A DNA stretch of 64,000 nt, from NCBI GenBank assembly GCA_934254675.1, contig CAKQLP010000001.1, positions 175,123 to 239,122 on the forward strand, given 5' to 3'. Both the position numbers and the translations under genes were made by a program. The DNA is from an uncultured Alphaproteobacteria bacterium (GTDB taxonomy: Bacteria; Pseudomonadota; Alphaproteobacteria; RF32; CAG-239). The notes beneath the pieces were generated by a model, which was given only the letters and a program-made list of their open reading frames with translations, was not told the DNA's origin and ran no database searches. Of the stretch, positions 13,706-22,353 are shown piece by piece (position 1 is the stretch's first letter; each line of letters opens with the position of its first letter).

Positions 13706-15229
13706 GTGGAAAATTTAGAGCATCAGGCTTCGGTTTTATTTGGCGAAAAGGAATATCAGAAAGCTTTGGAAATTTACCAACTTTTATTAAAAGGTAATCC
13801 TAAAGTTGAGAAATATGCTATTGCTTGCGGTAATTGCTTGGATTCGCTTGGAAACAAGGAAAAAGCTCTGGAATTATACACACACGCCTTGAAACTTAAT
13901 AAAAATTCGGAAGCGGCGTTGCTTAATTTATCTACATTAAACTACGAATTGGGTAATTATGATAAATCGGCAGATTTTGCTCAAAAAGCTTTAAATCAAA
14001 ATCCAAATAACATGGTGGCATGGCAAAATTTGGCAAATATTGCTTTTTGTCGTGGTGATTATGAAGTCGCTTTGCAAGACTATCAAAAAATGTATGAGCA
14101 AAATAATAATAGTTATATAGCTATGATAAACTTGGCGAACACCTATTATTCTTTGGGAAAATATGTGTTGGCTTTGGAATTTGCCAAAAAATCATTGGGG
14201 CGCCATCCGTCCAGCGTTGTTGCCAACATGATTTCTGGAAACGCCTTGGCTGCTATGGAAAAATATGAAAAAGCCATAGATAAATATTTGCGAGCCTATG
14301 AATTGGATGAGCATAATCGTGAAGTGCTAAATGCTTTAAGCGATACATATCGTTCGCTGAATGACTGGGAAAATTGTGTGGCGTTTGCTTGGAAATATGT
14401 TAAAACCGCACCGGAACAAACCGATGAAATCTGCTTGAATTTTGGATATTTGCTGTATGAATGTTACTCAGAAAAAAGTGAGGAGTTAGCGCGAAAATAC
14501 GCAACCAAGTGGTTAAATTTTTTCCCAAATAATAAAATTGTGCAGCACATGGCTTGCGCACTGACAAATGGTCATGCTTTGCTTAATTCTGACAGTCATT
14601 TTATACAAGCCACGTTTGACGCTTTTGCTCCGGATTTTGATGAAACATTGGCGGCACTGGATTATCAGGCTCCGGCGCTGATTGAAAACGAGGCCGCAAA
14701 ATATTTAAAGACCTCGGTGTTTACGGGATATCATATTCTGGATTTAGGCTGTGGAACCGGATTATGTGGTGAAAAAATGAAAAAATTTGCTTCACGCAAA
14801 GGGCTGATAGGGGTTGATTTATCGTCGAAAATGCTGGATATCGCCCGTGAAAAGAAAATTTATGCTCAATTAATTTGTGATGATGTATGTCATTACCTTG
14901 AGACAACGACTTATTTTTTTCATGTCGTAACAGCATCTGACGTATTAACATATTTTGGTGATTTGACAAAGATTTTTGTCAGAGTCTCTAAGTCTTTAAC
15001 CCCGAAAGGCATGTTTTTTTTCACTGTTTCAGAAAATTCATCCAATGAAGATGATTTCTTTATGATGCCGAGCGGACGTTTTGTTCACAATCCGAATTAT
15101 GTTGAAAAAGCATTGAAAAGTGCCGGCTTGCGTTTGATTAACAAAGAAAGACATATCTTGCGCAATGAGGCGGAAAGTCCTGTTTACGGCTATATATTCA
15201 CCGCATCTAAACCAGAAATGAATAAGTAA
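13706..15229 (+). CDS. TPR-repeat protein fused to a class I SAM-dependent methyltransferase
   Basis: 507 residues starting with GTG at 13706, GAGG 7-8 bases upstream. Residues 1-260 hold about seven tetratricopeptide repeats (for example ALELYTHALKLNKNSEAALLNLS and DYEVALQDYQKMYEQNNNSY). A linker with DAFAPDFDETLAAL is followed by a Rossmann methyltransferase domain. Motif I is ILDLGCGTGL (about 342-351), then IGVDLSSKMLDIAREK, DDVCHYL and a post-I/II region ASDVLTYFGDL. The linker and domain resemble small-molecule or protein methyltransferases linked to TPRs in alphaproteobacteria; the substrate is unknown. The secreted transglutaminase-like gene starts 2 bases after the stop, so the two are an operon. 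Confidence 0.85.
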   Translation: MENLEHQASVLFGEKEYQKALEIYQLLLKGNPKVEKYAIACGNCLDSLGNKEKALELYTHALKLNKNSEAALLNLSTLNYELGNYDKSADFAQKALNQNPNNMVAWQNLANIAFCRGDYEVALQDYQKMYEQNNNSYIAMINLANTYYSLGKYVLALEFAKKSLGRHPSSVVANMISGNALAAMEKYEKAIDKYLRAYELDEHNREVLNALSDTYRSLNDWENCVAFAWKYVKTAPEQTDEICLNFGYLLYECYSEKSEELARKYATKWLNFFPNNKIVQHMACALTNGHALLNSDSHFIQATFDAFAPDFDETLAALDYQAPALIENEAAKYLKTSVFTGYHILDLGCGTGLCGEKMKKFASRKGLIGVDLSSKMLDIAREKKIYAQLICDDVCHYLETTTYFFHVVTASDVLTYFGDLTKIFVRVSKSLTPKGMFFFTVSENSSNEDDFFMMPSGRFVHNPNYVEKALKSAGLRLINKERHILRNEAESPVYGYIFTASKPEMNK

Positions 15230-15230
15230 G

Positions 15231-15962
15231 ATGTATTTCAAATTAGTCTGCTTTATATTTTTATTGTTTGCGGGATTAAACTCTGACGCGGTTTACGCTC
15301 AAGATGTCTATGCTATCAAAAAATATGCTCAAGCCTCTGAAACGGCAATCGAGCAGCGAGCTTTTAATGCTCCGGAAAAATATTCGCAAAATGCACGACA
15401 ACTGACACAATATTTAATCAAACCATTTGATAATAAATTGGACAGGCTGAGAGTGATTGCTTATTGGATGGCGTCACATATCTCCTATGATGGTTATAAA
15501 TACAATGGCAAAGTAAATAAACGCAATATCGGTTATCATTATGATGTGTTTAAGGCCCGTACGGGTATTTGTGAAGATTTCGCCCTATTGTTTCAAGAAA
15601 TGTCTCAATATGCCGGTGTCCGCGGTGTAAAAATAGAGACCGGTTATGTTGTTGACACCAAAGCTTTGAGAAAACAGTATCCGTCACATCTGTTGAAAAA
15701 GGCGGACGGTCATGCTTGGAATAGTATTAAAATTGGAGATAAAGTTTATTTTATTGATACAACATGGATGGCGCCGCAGAAAATTACACCCAAAAACAGC
15801 AGTACCTTTAATTCATTATCGCATAAGTTAGAAATCAAAAAGCGTTCGCGAACTACCATAAAAAAGAAGGTGACGACAGATATAAACCCCTATTATTTTT
15901 TATTCACGCCTCAAGATGAAGTTAGAATACACAAGCAGCAACATTTTCCAACGAATGATTAG
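15231..15962 (+). CDS. Secreted transglutaminase-like (papain-fold) protein
   Basis: 243 residues with a signal peptide (MYFKLVCFIFLLFAGLNSDAVYAQ). The transglutaminase-like core shows a Cys-His-Asp triad: Cys114 in ARTGICEDFA, His161 in DGHAWNSIKI and Asp176 in YFIDTTWMA. LDRLRVIAYWMASHISYDG precedes it, as in bacterial and archaeal transglutaminase-like proteases and cross-linkers. It probably acts in the periplasm. It begins 2 bases after the TPR-methyltransferase gene. Its 3' end overlaps the convergent thioesterase by 4 bases. The substrate is unknown. Confidence 0.85.
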   Translation: MYFKLVCFIFLLFAGLNSDAVYAQDVYAIKKYAQASETAIEQRAFNAPEKYSQNARQLTQYLIKPFDNKLDRLRVIAYWMASHISYDGYKYNGKVNKRNIGYHYDVFKARTGICEDFALLFQEMSQYAGVRGVKIETGYVVDTKALRKQYPSHLLKKADGHAWNSIKIGDKVYFIDTTWMAPQKITPKNSSTFNSLSHKLEIKKRSRTTIKKKVTTDINPYYFLFTPQDEVRIHKQQHFPTND

Positions 15963-16405
15963 CCAATCAATTCTTTTATTTTTGCACTCAATTCAGAATC
16001 GATTCTGACTGGGCGTTTAAGCGCTAAACTCATATGAACCAGTTTAACATCAATTTGGGTTAGCAAAGTGTTTTCACGATAAATTTCTTGCCGCATCAGC
16101 AAACTTGCTCCGCCAATTTCCAAAACTTTGCAAGTAACAATTAAGGCGTCATCCAAACGAGCCGAGGCAATATAGTCAATATTGCATGAGCGAACCACAA
16201 ATCCTGTTTGTCCGGCTTCAAGATTTTTTTCTTGATTGACACCTAAGGTGCGGATAAACTCCGTACGGGCGCGTTCGGCAAATTTTAAGTAGTTCGCATA
16301 ATAAACAATGCCGCCGGCATCAGTATCTTCATAATAGACGCGTATGGGATAGGCAAAAATTTTGTTTGTAATCAGTCCTGAGGCAGGAAGAATATCGTTT
16401 AACAT
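15959..16405 (-). CDS. ybgC: YbgC-family acyl-CoA thioesterase (hot-dog fold)
   Basis: 148 residues. The 4-hydroxybenzoyl-CoA thioesterase signature is intact: VYYEDTDAGGIVYYANYLKF with the catalytic Asp, then AERARTEF. YbgC hydrolyses short- or long-chain acyl-CoA and is usually encoded with the Tol-Pal genes. Here it follows ruvB by 3 bases on the minus strand, about 39 kb from tolQRA. It is likely transcribed as ruvA-ruvB-ybgC. Confidence 0.9.
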   Translation of the reverse strand: MLNDILPASGLITNKIFAYPIRVYYEDTDAGGIVYYANYLKFAERARTEFIRTLGVNQEKNLEAGQTGFVVRSCNIDYIASARLDDALIVTCKVLEIGGASLLMRQEIYRENTLLTQIDVKLVHMSLALKRPVRIDSELSAKIKELIG

Positions 16406-16408
16406 TGT

Positions 16409-17464
16409 TTAATCCTCCAATGTTTCTAAAAGTTCATATTGTTTTGTCTGTTTTGCCGGCATGTTTATACCCAAATATTTATAACCAGACTGCGAAATAA
16501 TACGTCCGCGCGGCGTGCGTTGTAAAAAACCTAATTTGAGTAAAAACGGCTCTACCACTTCTTCAATAGTGTCGCGTTCTTCTGAAAGAGCCGCCGCCAA
16601 AGTATCGGCGCCAACCGGACCTCCGCCATAGTTTTTGACAATACAGTTTAAATAGCGGCGGTCAAAAGCGTCTAGTCCAAAATCATCAACATCTAAGCGT
16701 TTGAGGGCATTATCGGAAATATGAGAATCAATAATTTTTTGGGCAGAAACTGCGCCAAAGTCTCGTACGCGGCGAAGCAAACGTCCGGCAATGCGTGGCG
16801 TGCCTCGCGAACGTTTAGCAATTTCCATTGCGCCGTCATCTGAAATTTCAATATTCAACAGTTTGGCATTGCGCTGAACAATTTTTTTCAAATCTTCATG
16901 AGAATAAAAATCTAACCGCAGAGGAATGCCAAAGCGCTCGCGCAAAGGTGTGGAAAGCAGACCGGAACGGGTGGTGGCGCCAACCAAGGTAAACGGCTGT
17001 AAATCGATTCGCACTGAGCGAGCGGACGGTCCTTCACCGATAATCAAATCTAGCTGAAAATCTTCCATTGCTGAATATAAGACTTCTTCAATTGCCGGAT
17101 TTAAACGATGAATTTCATCAATAAACAAAACATCGTTGCGTTCTAAATTTGTTAAAATTGCCGCCAAATCGCCTGATTTTGAAATCATAGGAGCCGATGT
17201 TGCGCGAAATCCGACTCCCAATTCTTTGGCAACAATTGAGGAAAGCGTGGTTTTACCAAGCCCCGGAGGACCAAAAAGCAGAACATGGTCAAGAGCCTCG
17301 CCGCGTTGTTTTGCCGCGGTAATAAACACTTTCAGATTTTCGCAAACTTCACGTTGCCCAACAAAATCATCCAGACTTGTCGGACGCAAACTGACCGGAT
17401 TATTGCCGATTTGTTCATCTTCGGCTTGAGCCTGCGGACTAACGATTCGCGTATCATTTTTCAT
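16409..17464 (-). CDS. ruvB: Holliday junction branch-migration ATPase RuvB
   Basis: Hexameric AAA+ motor that drives branch migration with RuvA. 351 residues. It shows RPTSLDDFVGQ, Walker A GPPGLGKTTL, Walker B LFIDEIHRLNP, sensor VGATTRSGLLSTPLRERFG, and the winged-helix end NYGGGPVGADTLAAALSEERDTIEEVVEPFLL. It lies 3 bases after ruvA and 3 bases before ybgC, a tight operon. ruvC is not in the cluster. Confidence 0.98.
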   Translation of the reverse strand: MKNDTRIVSPQAQAEDEQIGNNPVSLRPTSLDDFVGQREVCENLKVFITAAKQRGEALDHVLLFGPPGLGKTTLSSIVAKELGVGFRATSAPMISKSGDLAAILTNLERNDVLFIDEIHRLNPAIEEVLYSAMEDFQLDLIIGEGPSARSVRIDLQPFTLVGATTRSGLLSTPLRERFGIPLRLDFYSHEDLKKIVQRNAKLLNIEISDDGAMEIAKRSRGTPRIAGRLLRRVRDFGAVSAQKIIDSHISDNALKRLDVDDFGLDAFDRRYLNCIVKNYGGGPVGADTLAAALSEERDTIEEVVEPFLLKLGFLQRTPRGRIISQSGYKYLGINMPAKQTKQYELLETLED

Positions 17465-17467
17465 TTT

Positions 17468-18109
17468 CTAAAATTCCTTTTGCGCAAATTCTTTTAAGGC
17501 GAGTCGGATAAGGGTAGGCACCGCGGCTTCAGGGTTTTCATTCACAACTTTTGAGACGGCGCGGTAGGCCTCCAAACGTTGATATCCCAAATTGACTAAA
17601 GCAGAAATAACATCCTCGCTTTTAGAATAATCTGTGTCTTTAGGCAAAACAGCTACTGTCGGAACGTCTTCCACAGCTTCGTCTAAGTTAGCTGAAACGC
17701 CGATTGGAATAGTCACAATTTTATCCTTGAGTTCGGTTACAATACGAGCGGCAAGTTTGGGACCAACACCGGAAGCACGGCAAAAAGATGTTTTATCCTG
17801 TGCTCCGATAGCTTGTGAAAGTTGTGTTGGAGATAAGACTGAAAGAATGCTTAAACATACTTTAGCACCAACTCCTTGAACTTTAGTCAAAGTTAAAAAC
17901 CATTCTTTTTCCCAAGCGTCGGCAAAACCAAACAACGAAAGGCTGTCTTCCCGAACCACCATTTCGGTCAAAAGCGAAGTTTCTTGTCCCTGCGTCAATT
18001 TACCAAGAGTCTTTGACGAGGCGGAAACCAAATAGCCGACACCATTCACATCGATAATGCAATAATCATTGCCGATTGTGTCAATTATTCCGCGTAATTT
18101 AGCAATCAT
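17468..18109 (-). CDS. ruvA: Holliday junction-binding protein RuvA
   Basis: Tetrameric protein that holds the four-way junction flat and loads RuvB. 213 residues. It has the N-terminal OB-fold (MIAKLRGIIDTIGNDYCIIDVNGVGYLV), the helix-hairpin-helix core (LTKVQGVGAKVCLSILS and ASGVGPKLAARIVTELKDK) and the C-terminal RuvB-contact domain (DVISALVNLGYQRLEAYRAVSKV). It is the first gene of ruvA-ruvB-ybgC. About 115 bases of intergenic DNA separate it from truA. Confidence 0.97.
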   Translation of the reverse strand: MIAKLRGIIDTIGNDYCIIDVNGVGYLVSASSKTLGKLTQGQETSLLTEMVVREDSLSLFGFADAWEKEWFLTLTKVQGVGAKVCLSILSVLSPTQLSQAIGAQDKTSFCRASGVGPKLAARIVTELKDKIVTIPIGVSANLDEAVEDVPTVAVLPKDTDYSKSEDVISALVNLGYQRLEAYRAVSKVVNENPEAAVPTLIRLALKEFAQKEF

Positions 18110-18223
18110 TTTTTACAATCCTTTTGTTTACAATCAGACTAGCGAAAATATATGTTTGGCGCAAGAGTTTTATTGCTTTTCTGCTTAGGTTTTAAAAATC
18201 TTTTGGCGCATTTTATATAAAAA

Positions 18224-18964
18224 TCAGTACATAACTTTATTTAAATACAAACCGCAGGCAGGGGCGCTGATGCCGGCTTGGGTACGGTCACGGGCTTCCA
18301 AAATGGTTTTAACATTTTCAGGTTTAAGCCGACCATTGCCGACTTCTTTTAGCGTACCGACCATGTTTCGTACTTGATGATAAATAAACGAGCGCGCTTC
18401 CACTGTGAAAATAATTTCTTCGCCTATTTGTTCAATATCCAGTTTATCTAATGTCTTTACAGGGCTTTTAGCTTGACAGCCGGCTCCGCGGAATGAACTG
18501 AAGTCGTGGTTTCCCAACAAATATTGCGCACCTTGCCGCATGGCTTCAATATCCAGCGGGTAGGGGACGCGCCAAACTCTGTCAATCAGCAAAGGACTGG
18601 GGCCGCGGCGGTTTAAAATTCGATAAATATAGCCGCGACCAACGGCGGAAAAACGAGCGTGAAAATCTATTGAAACTTTTTCTGCCCGCAAAACGCTGAC
18701 CGGAGCTTGCAATTCACGCAAAAGCGCGTTTAGGCTTTCCATTATTTTATATTCGCTTAAATCCAAATCTAAATCAAAATGCGCCACTTGTCCAAGGGCA
18801 TGAACACCGGCGTCGGTGCGTCCAGCGCCAAAAACCTCGGTGTTTTGATGCGAAAAGCCTGAAATGGCTTTTTCCAAAAACTCTTGCACGCTGGGACCGT
18901 CTTTTTGTTTTTGCCAGCCGACCAAGTGAGTTCCCTCGTATTCTACCGTAATTTTATAGCGCAT
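18224..18964 (-). CDS. truA: tRNA pseudouridine(38-40) synthase TruA
   Basis: Isomerises uridines 38-40 of tRNA anticodon stems. 246 residues from the ATG at 18964, which is preceded by AAGGGA; an ATG nine codons upstream lacks a good ribosome site and would add a non-conserved tail. The catalytic Asp is in FGAGRTDAGVHALGQVAHFD, and the closing motifs QFVYH-like RSFIYHQVRNMVGTL and ISAPACGLYLNKV are present. It is probably monocistronic. The class 2 leader RNA promoter lies divergently, about 70 bases beyond its start. Confidence 0.96.
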   Translation of the reverse strand: MRYKITVEYEGTHLVGWQKQKDGPSVQEFLEKAISGFSHQNTEVFGAGRTDAGVHALGQVAHFDLDLDLSEYKIMESLNALLRELQAPVSVLRAEKVSIDFHARFSAVGRGYIYRILNRRGPSPLLIDRVWRVPYPLDIEAMRQGAQYLLGNHDFSSFRGAGCQAKSPVKTLDKLDIEQIGEEIIFTVEARSFIYHQVRNMVGTLKEVGNGRLKPENVKTILEARDRTQAGISAPACGLYLNKVMY

Positions 18965-19032
18965 GTTGTTCCCTTTAGTAAATTTGCTCAAAGCTTAGGC
19001 GAGGGGAAGTCAAATGTCAAACAAAAATCATC

Positions 19033-19061
19033 TTTACATTTGTGTCGTTTGCCTATAAAAA
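19033..19061 (+). promoter_or_regulatory. Promoter of class 2 leader RNA, copy A
   Basis: TTTACA (19033-19038) with TAAAAA at 19056-19061 (17-base spacer); a TATAAA at 19054 is the overlapping alternative. The block TTTACATTTGT is shared with copy B at 39.9 kb. The predicted start falls at the first paired base of the RNA. Confidence 0.65.
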
Positions 19062-19067
19062 TAAAAG

Positions 19068-19244
19068 CGGATAGGCGATAGTCTGTCCGGGGTGTGGAAA
19101 CCCCATCATAACACGTCGGAAAAAGACGTAAAAGCACCTTCTGGCTTGGGCTGGAAGGTAGCAAAATGTGCTATATGCTAATATGCTACACTATTTTGTT
19201 ATGAATGGTTTCCAACTTCCAGCTGCCTTATTGGCGGCTTTTTA
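19068..19244 (+). ncRNA. Class 2 structured leader RNA, copy A (candidate attenuator/riboswitch)
   Basis: About 177 nt. P1 GGATAG 19069-19074 / CTGTCC 19083-19088. P2 GGGG 19089-19092 / CCCC 19101-19104. P3 TCATAACA / TGTTATGA (19106-19113 / 19197-19204), enclosing P4 CGTC / GACG (19114-19128), P5 ACCTTC 19136-19141 / GAAGGT 19154-19159, and P6 TAGCA / TGCTA. A pseudoknot links the P2 loop TGGAAA (19095-19100) with TTTCCA (19209-19214). The terminator is AGCTGCC 19221-19227 / GGCGGCT 19233-19239 plus T-run. GCTGGAAG (19150-19157) can pair instead with CTTCCAGC (19216-19223), which would block the terminator arm. The pilin ATG is at 19277. Confidence 0.8.
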
Positions 19245-19276
19245 TTATGATTTAGCAAAGTTGAAAGGAAGTTTTC

Positions 19277-19885
19277 ATGAAACAAAATCAAATCGGTCGT
19301 TCTATGATTGAAATGCTGGGTGTTCTGGCTATTATCGGTGTTTTGAGTGTTGGCGGTATTGCCGGATATTCTAAGGCTATGATGAAATTTAAGATTAATA
19401 AAACAGTTCAGCAGATTTCAGAAATAGTTGCGAATGTCCGCACATTGTATGCGCAACAAAAAAATTATGAGGGGTTAAACACTGGGACTGCCGTTCAAAT
19501 GGGAGTGATACCGGACGATTTATCAACCGATTCTCGAGGATACATAACCAATGTTTTTGGCGGAAATATCCGTGTTGAAAGTGTTTATAATGGAGGCAAC
19601 AGAGATATTTTTATGGTTGGATTTGAAGGATTGCCGGAAGAGGCATGTATTTCTTTGGCGACGGCAAATTGGGGAACTACGGATCAATCCGGAGTTAAAG
19701 GAGTTTTAGTCGGTTGGCTTTCATATGGCGGAAGTCTTGCTCCTTTCAGAGACGGGTGCACTGAGGGTGATACAGAAAGAGGATATTTTGCCTGCTCCGG
19801 TCGGTTGCCGATTTCACCGGTAAATGCCGCGAAGGCTTGTAAAGAGGATGGCGATATAGCCGGTGTTTTTCTTATCTTTAAATAG
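19277..19885 (+). CDS. Pilin-like protein, short leader, class 2 cassette
   Basis: 202 residues; AAGGAAG precedes the ATG by 6-7 bases. A short leader MKQNQIG ends at the prepilin cleavage glycine, followed by RSMIEMLGVLA (Glu at +5), a hydrophobic helix and GGIAGYSKAMMKFKINKT. The globular half shares blocks with the genes at 49.4 and 62.3 kb: VRTLYAQQK, GLNT, GVIPDDL, EEACISLATANWG, GCTEG, FACSGRLPISPVNAAKAC. The four shared cysteines probably form two disulfides. It is read from the class 2 RNA promoter. The stop is 6 bases from the end of convergent recF. No assembly genes are nearby. Confidence 0.85.
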   Translation: MKQNQIGRSMIEMLGVLAIIGVLSVGGIAGYSKAMMKFKINKTVQQISEIVANVRTLYAQQKNYEGLNTGTAVQMGVIPDDLSTDSRGYITNVFGGNIRVESVYNGGNRDIFMVGFEGLPEEACISLATANWGTTDQSGVKGVLVGWLSYGGSLAPFRDGCTEGDTERGYFACSGRLPISPVNAAKACKEDGDIAGVFLIFK

Positions 19886-19891
19886 TTCAAT

Positions 19892-21103
19892 TTATTTTTG
19901 GAAAATCTGATTGTTTTTAACTTCAAAAAATTGAGAAATATTTTTTATGGTGTCAAAATTTTGCGGCTCGGTTGATGTTATCCATGCTTGCAAATGCAAG
20001 TCGGCAATTTTTCTTAAAAGAGCGTCGCGTTTTTTATCGTCCAAGTGTGTTGTCACTTCATCAAGCAAAAGAATCGGTGCAAATCCTTTATCCAAAATTT
20101 GGCATTTGGTTTGCGCTAAAACAATACTGACTAATAAAGCTTTTTGTTCGCCGGTTGAACATAATTCAGCCGGCATGTTTTTCTTTTTGAAATAAACTTT
20201 GAAATCCGTGCGATTTATACCATCAATATAATCATTATAGAGCACATTGCGACGTTGATGAGCAAGTTGTTCGGCATAAAATTGCTCGACTTTTACAGCG
20301 GGAAAAGTGTTGAGCATTTTTTCAATTGTTCCGTCTAACTCGAGTCGCACGTCGGGAAAAACATCATCCGGTTCATGTGCTATAAATGTGTTTAAGCGGG
20401 CAATTAATTCACGCCGTGCCGCCGCAATTGCCACTCCTAGCGCCGCCATGTCCGATTCTACCGATTGAAGCCAATGTTCATCAAAGTGTCCTGTTTTTAG
20501 AATTTGAAACCATTGTCGGTAAAGATGCTCAAAATTAGCCGTTCTTTTAGCGTGTTCCAAATCAAAGGCATAAACCAGACGATCCAGAAAACTCCGCCGA
20601 GGCTGTGTGCCTCCTAAAAACAATCTATCCATTTGCGGGGTAACCCAAATGGCCGAAATATATTTTCCCAGTTCAGATTGCTGGGTTATCTTTTGCTGAT
20701 TAATTTTAACGATTCGCCGCTCAAAATTTTTTATTTCATCCTCGTCCAAGTTCTCGCGTAAACCTTTTTGTGTGCCTGTGCCTATCAAATATTCTTCATC
20801 ATTTTTCATAATTTCTGCGGCCACATTCCAGCCGGTGTTAAAATTTAATATTTCTTCATCTGCCGGATAAATTCGCCTGATATCGGCAAGTTTAGCACTG
20901 CGCAGGCCTCGTCCTGGGGTTAAAAATGAAATGGCTTCCAAGATGTTTGTTTTACCGGAGCCATTTTCTCCTGTGATAATAATCGGTGAAATATCTGCTT
21001 CGATTCGCAAAATTTTGTAGTTTCTAAAGTCAGATAAAGTCAGGCGTACAACACCTGACTTTTTTTCTGTGATTTCATTCAATTTTGCTGTTAGTTCAGA
21101 CAA
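19892..21103 (-). CDS. recF: DNA replication/repair protein RecF
   Basis: SMC-like ATPase that loads RecA at gaps with RecO and RecR. 403 residues. It has Walker A ITGENGSGKTNILEAIS, PGRGLRSAKL, the signature region LCSTGEQKALLVSIVLAQ and Walker B ILLLDEVTTHLD. It starts 1 base after dnaN ends and closes the dnaA-dnaN-recF series. The N-terminal ~15 residues before VRLTLSDFRNY are not conserved, so a later start is possible. Confidence 0.95.
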   Translation of the reverse strand: MSELTAKLNEITEKKSGVVRLTLSDFRNYKILRIEADISPIIITGENGSGKTNILEAISFLTPGRGLRSAKLADIRRIYPADEEILNFNTGWNVAAEIMKNDEEYLIGTGTQKGLRENLDEDEIKNFERRIVKINQQKITQQSELGKYISAIWVTPQMDRLFLGGTQPRRSFLDRLVYAFDLEHAKRTANFEHLYRQWFQILKTGHFDEHWLQSVESDMAALGVAIAAARRELIARLNTFIAHEPDDVFPDVRLELDGTIEKMLNTFPAVKVEQFYAEQLAHQRRNVLYNDYIDGINRTDFKVYFKKKNMPAELCSTGEQKALLVSIVLAQTKCQILDKGFAPILLLDEVTTHLDDKKRDALLRKIADLHLQAWITSTEPQNFDTIKNISQFFEVKNNQIFQK

Positions 21104-21104
21104 C

Positions 21105-22223
21105 TTAAACTCTCATCGGCATTAAAACATAAATAGCGCTGGAGTCGGATGTGTCGTGAATAACCGAAGGAGACGCGCCGTCGCTGAAACTAAATTTAGC
21201 TGTATCACCTTTTATTTCCGCTAAAATATCTAACAGATAACGGAAATTGTAGCCAATCTCCAACGATTCGTTATCATAAGTTGCTTCTATTTCTTCAATA
21301 GCGCTACCTAAATCAGGGCTGGAAGTTGTAATAATAACATGGTTTTTGTTGGCAATCATTTTTATTGCCCGTGTTCTTTCGGCAACAACAGAAACACGAT
21401 CAACAGCTGTCGCCAAATCTTTAACATTTAATTCCAAAATTTTATCGTTGTCGGTTGGGATAACTCTTTCATAATCCGGATAAGTTCCGTCAATCAATTT
21501 CGAAGCTAAAGTTACATCAGCCAAAGTAAAACGAACTTTACTGTCAGATAAGGAAATCTGTATGGATTCGGCAGAAGTATCATCTAACAATTTACGAATT
21601 TCACCAACAGTTTTGCGTGGTAAAATTACGCCTTCCATGTTGGCGGCACCTTCTGGTAAAGGCGTTTCTACACAAGCCAAACGATGTCCGTCGGTTGCCA
21701 CAATGCGCAAAACTTTTGTTTCGCCTTCATTTTTTGGATGAATGTACAAGCCATTCAAATAATATCTGGTTTCTTCGGTAGAAGCGGCAAATTGTGTGCG
21801 GTCAATCACATCTTTTAACTCGTCACGATTCATTTCAAAGTTAGTAGGCAAAGCGTCTGCCGATATGATTGGAAAATCTTCAACGCCAATAGTTGAAAGT
21901 GAAAATTTAGAACGTCCAGAAGCTATGCTGAGCTGTTCTTTTTCATCCGGATAAGTCAATTCTATTTCCGATCCGTCAGAAAGCTTGCGAACAATGTCAT
22001 AAAGCATGTGCGCCGGAGCAGTGATTGCGCCATTCTCCAAAATTTTAGCATCTACAATTTCGGTTATTTCCGTATCCATGTCAGTTGCTTTAAAACTAAT
22101 GCCATCATTGCTGGCCTCAATTCGGACATTGGACAATACTGGAACGGTGTTTCTTTTTTCAACAATATTTTGAACATGTCCCAGAGTTTTCAATAAAACG
22201 GCTTTTTCAATTGTAAACTTCAT
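21105..22223 (-). CDS. dnaN: DNA polymerase III sliding clamp (beta subunit)
   Basis: Ring clamp that tethers polymerase III to DNA. 372 residues, normal length. It has three clamp domains with MKFTIEKAVLLKTLGHVQNIVEKRNTVPVL-type N-terminus, RFSLSTIGVEDFP-like KFSLSTIGVEDFP, RRYYLNG-like TRYYLNGLYIH, VATDGHRLACVE, and the C-terminal YVLMPMRV that forms part of the partner-binding cleft. It lies 130 bases after dnaA. An inverted repeat lies in that gap. Confidence 0.97.
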   Translation of the reverse strand: MKFTIEKAVLLKTLGHVQNIVEKRNTVPVLSNVRIEASNDGISFKATDMDTEITEIVDAKILENGAITAPAHMLYDIVRKLSDGSEIELTYPDEKEQLSIASGRSKFSLSTIGVEDFPIISADALPTNFEMNRDELKDVIDRTQFAASTEETRYYLNGLYIHPKNEGETKVLRIVATDGHRLACVETPLPEGAANMEGVILPRKTVGEIRKLLDDTSAESIQISLSDSKVRFTLADVTLASKLIDGTYPDYERVIPTDNDKILELNVKDLATAVDRVSVVAERTRAIKMIANKNHVIITTSSPDLGSAIEEIEATYDNESLEIGYNFRYLLDILAEIKGDTAKFSFSDGASPSVIHDTSDSSAIYVLMPMRV

Positions 22224-22263
22224 TTCTTTTCACCACATTAATAATGTTTCTACCTATATAAAA

Positions 22264-22338
22264 ACGACTCATCGTCTATAAATTCTTCTTAAGAGTAGCA
22301 AAGTTGCAGCAAAATCAGAAGATAAAATGATGAGTCGT
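22264..22338. repeat. Inverted repeat in the dnaA-dnaN gap
   Basis: ACGACTCATC (22264-22273) and GATGAGTCGT (22329-22338) are perfect 10-bp inverted copies 55 bases apart. They could form the base of a long hairpin in the dnaA-dnaN transcript or be paired protein sites. No T-run places this clearly as a terminator. Confidence 0.5.
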
Positions 22339-22353
22339 CAACAGTTTTTTTAT

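Noticed and set aside
19068..19244. Retron, DGR or IscB/TnpB-type guide RNA
   Set aside because: No reverse transcriptase, template/variable repeat or RNA-guided nuclease gene lies in the window, and the downstream gene is a pilin every time.
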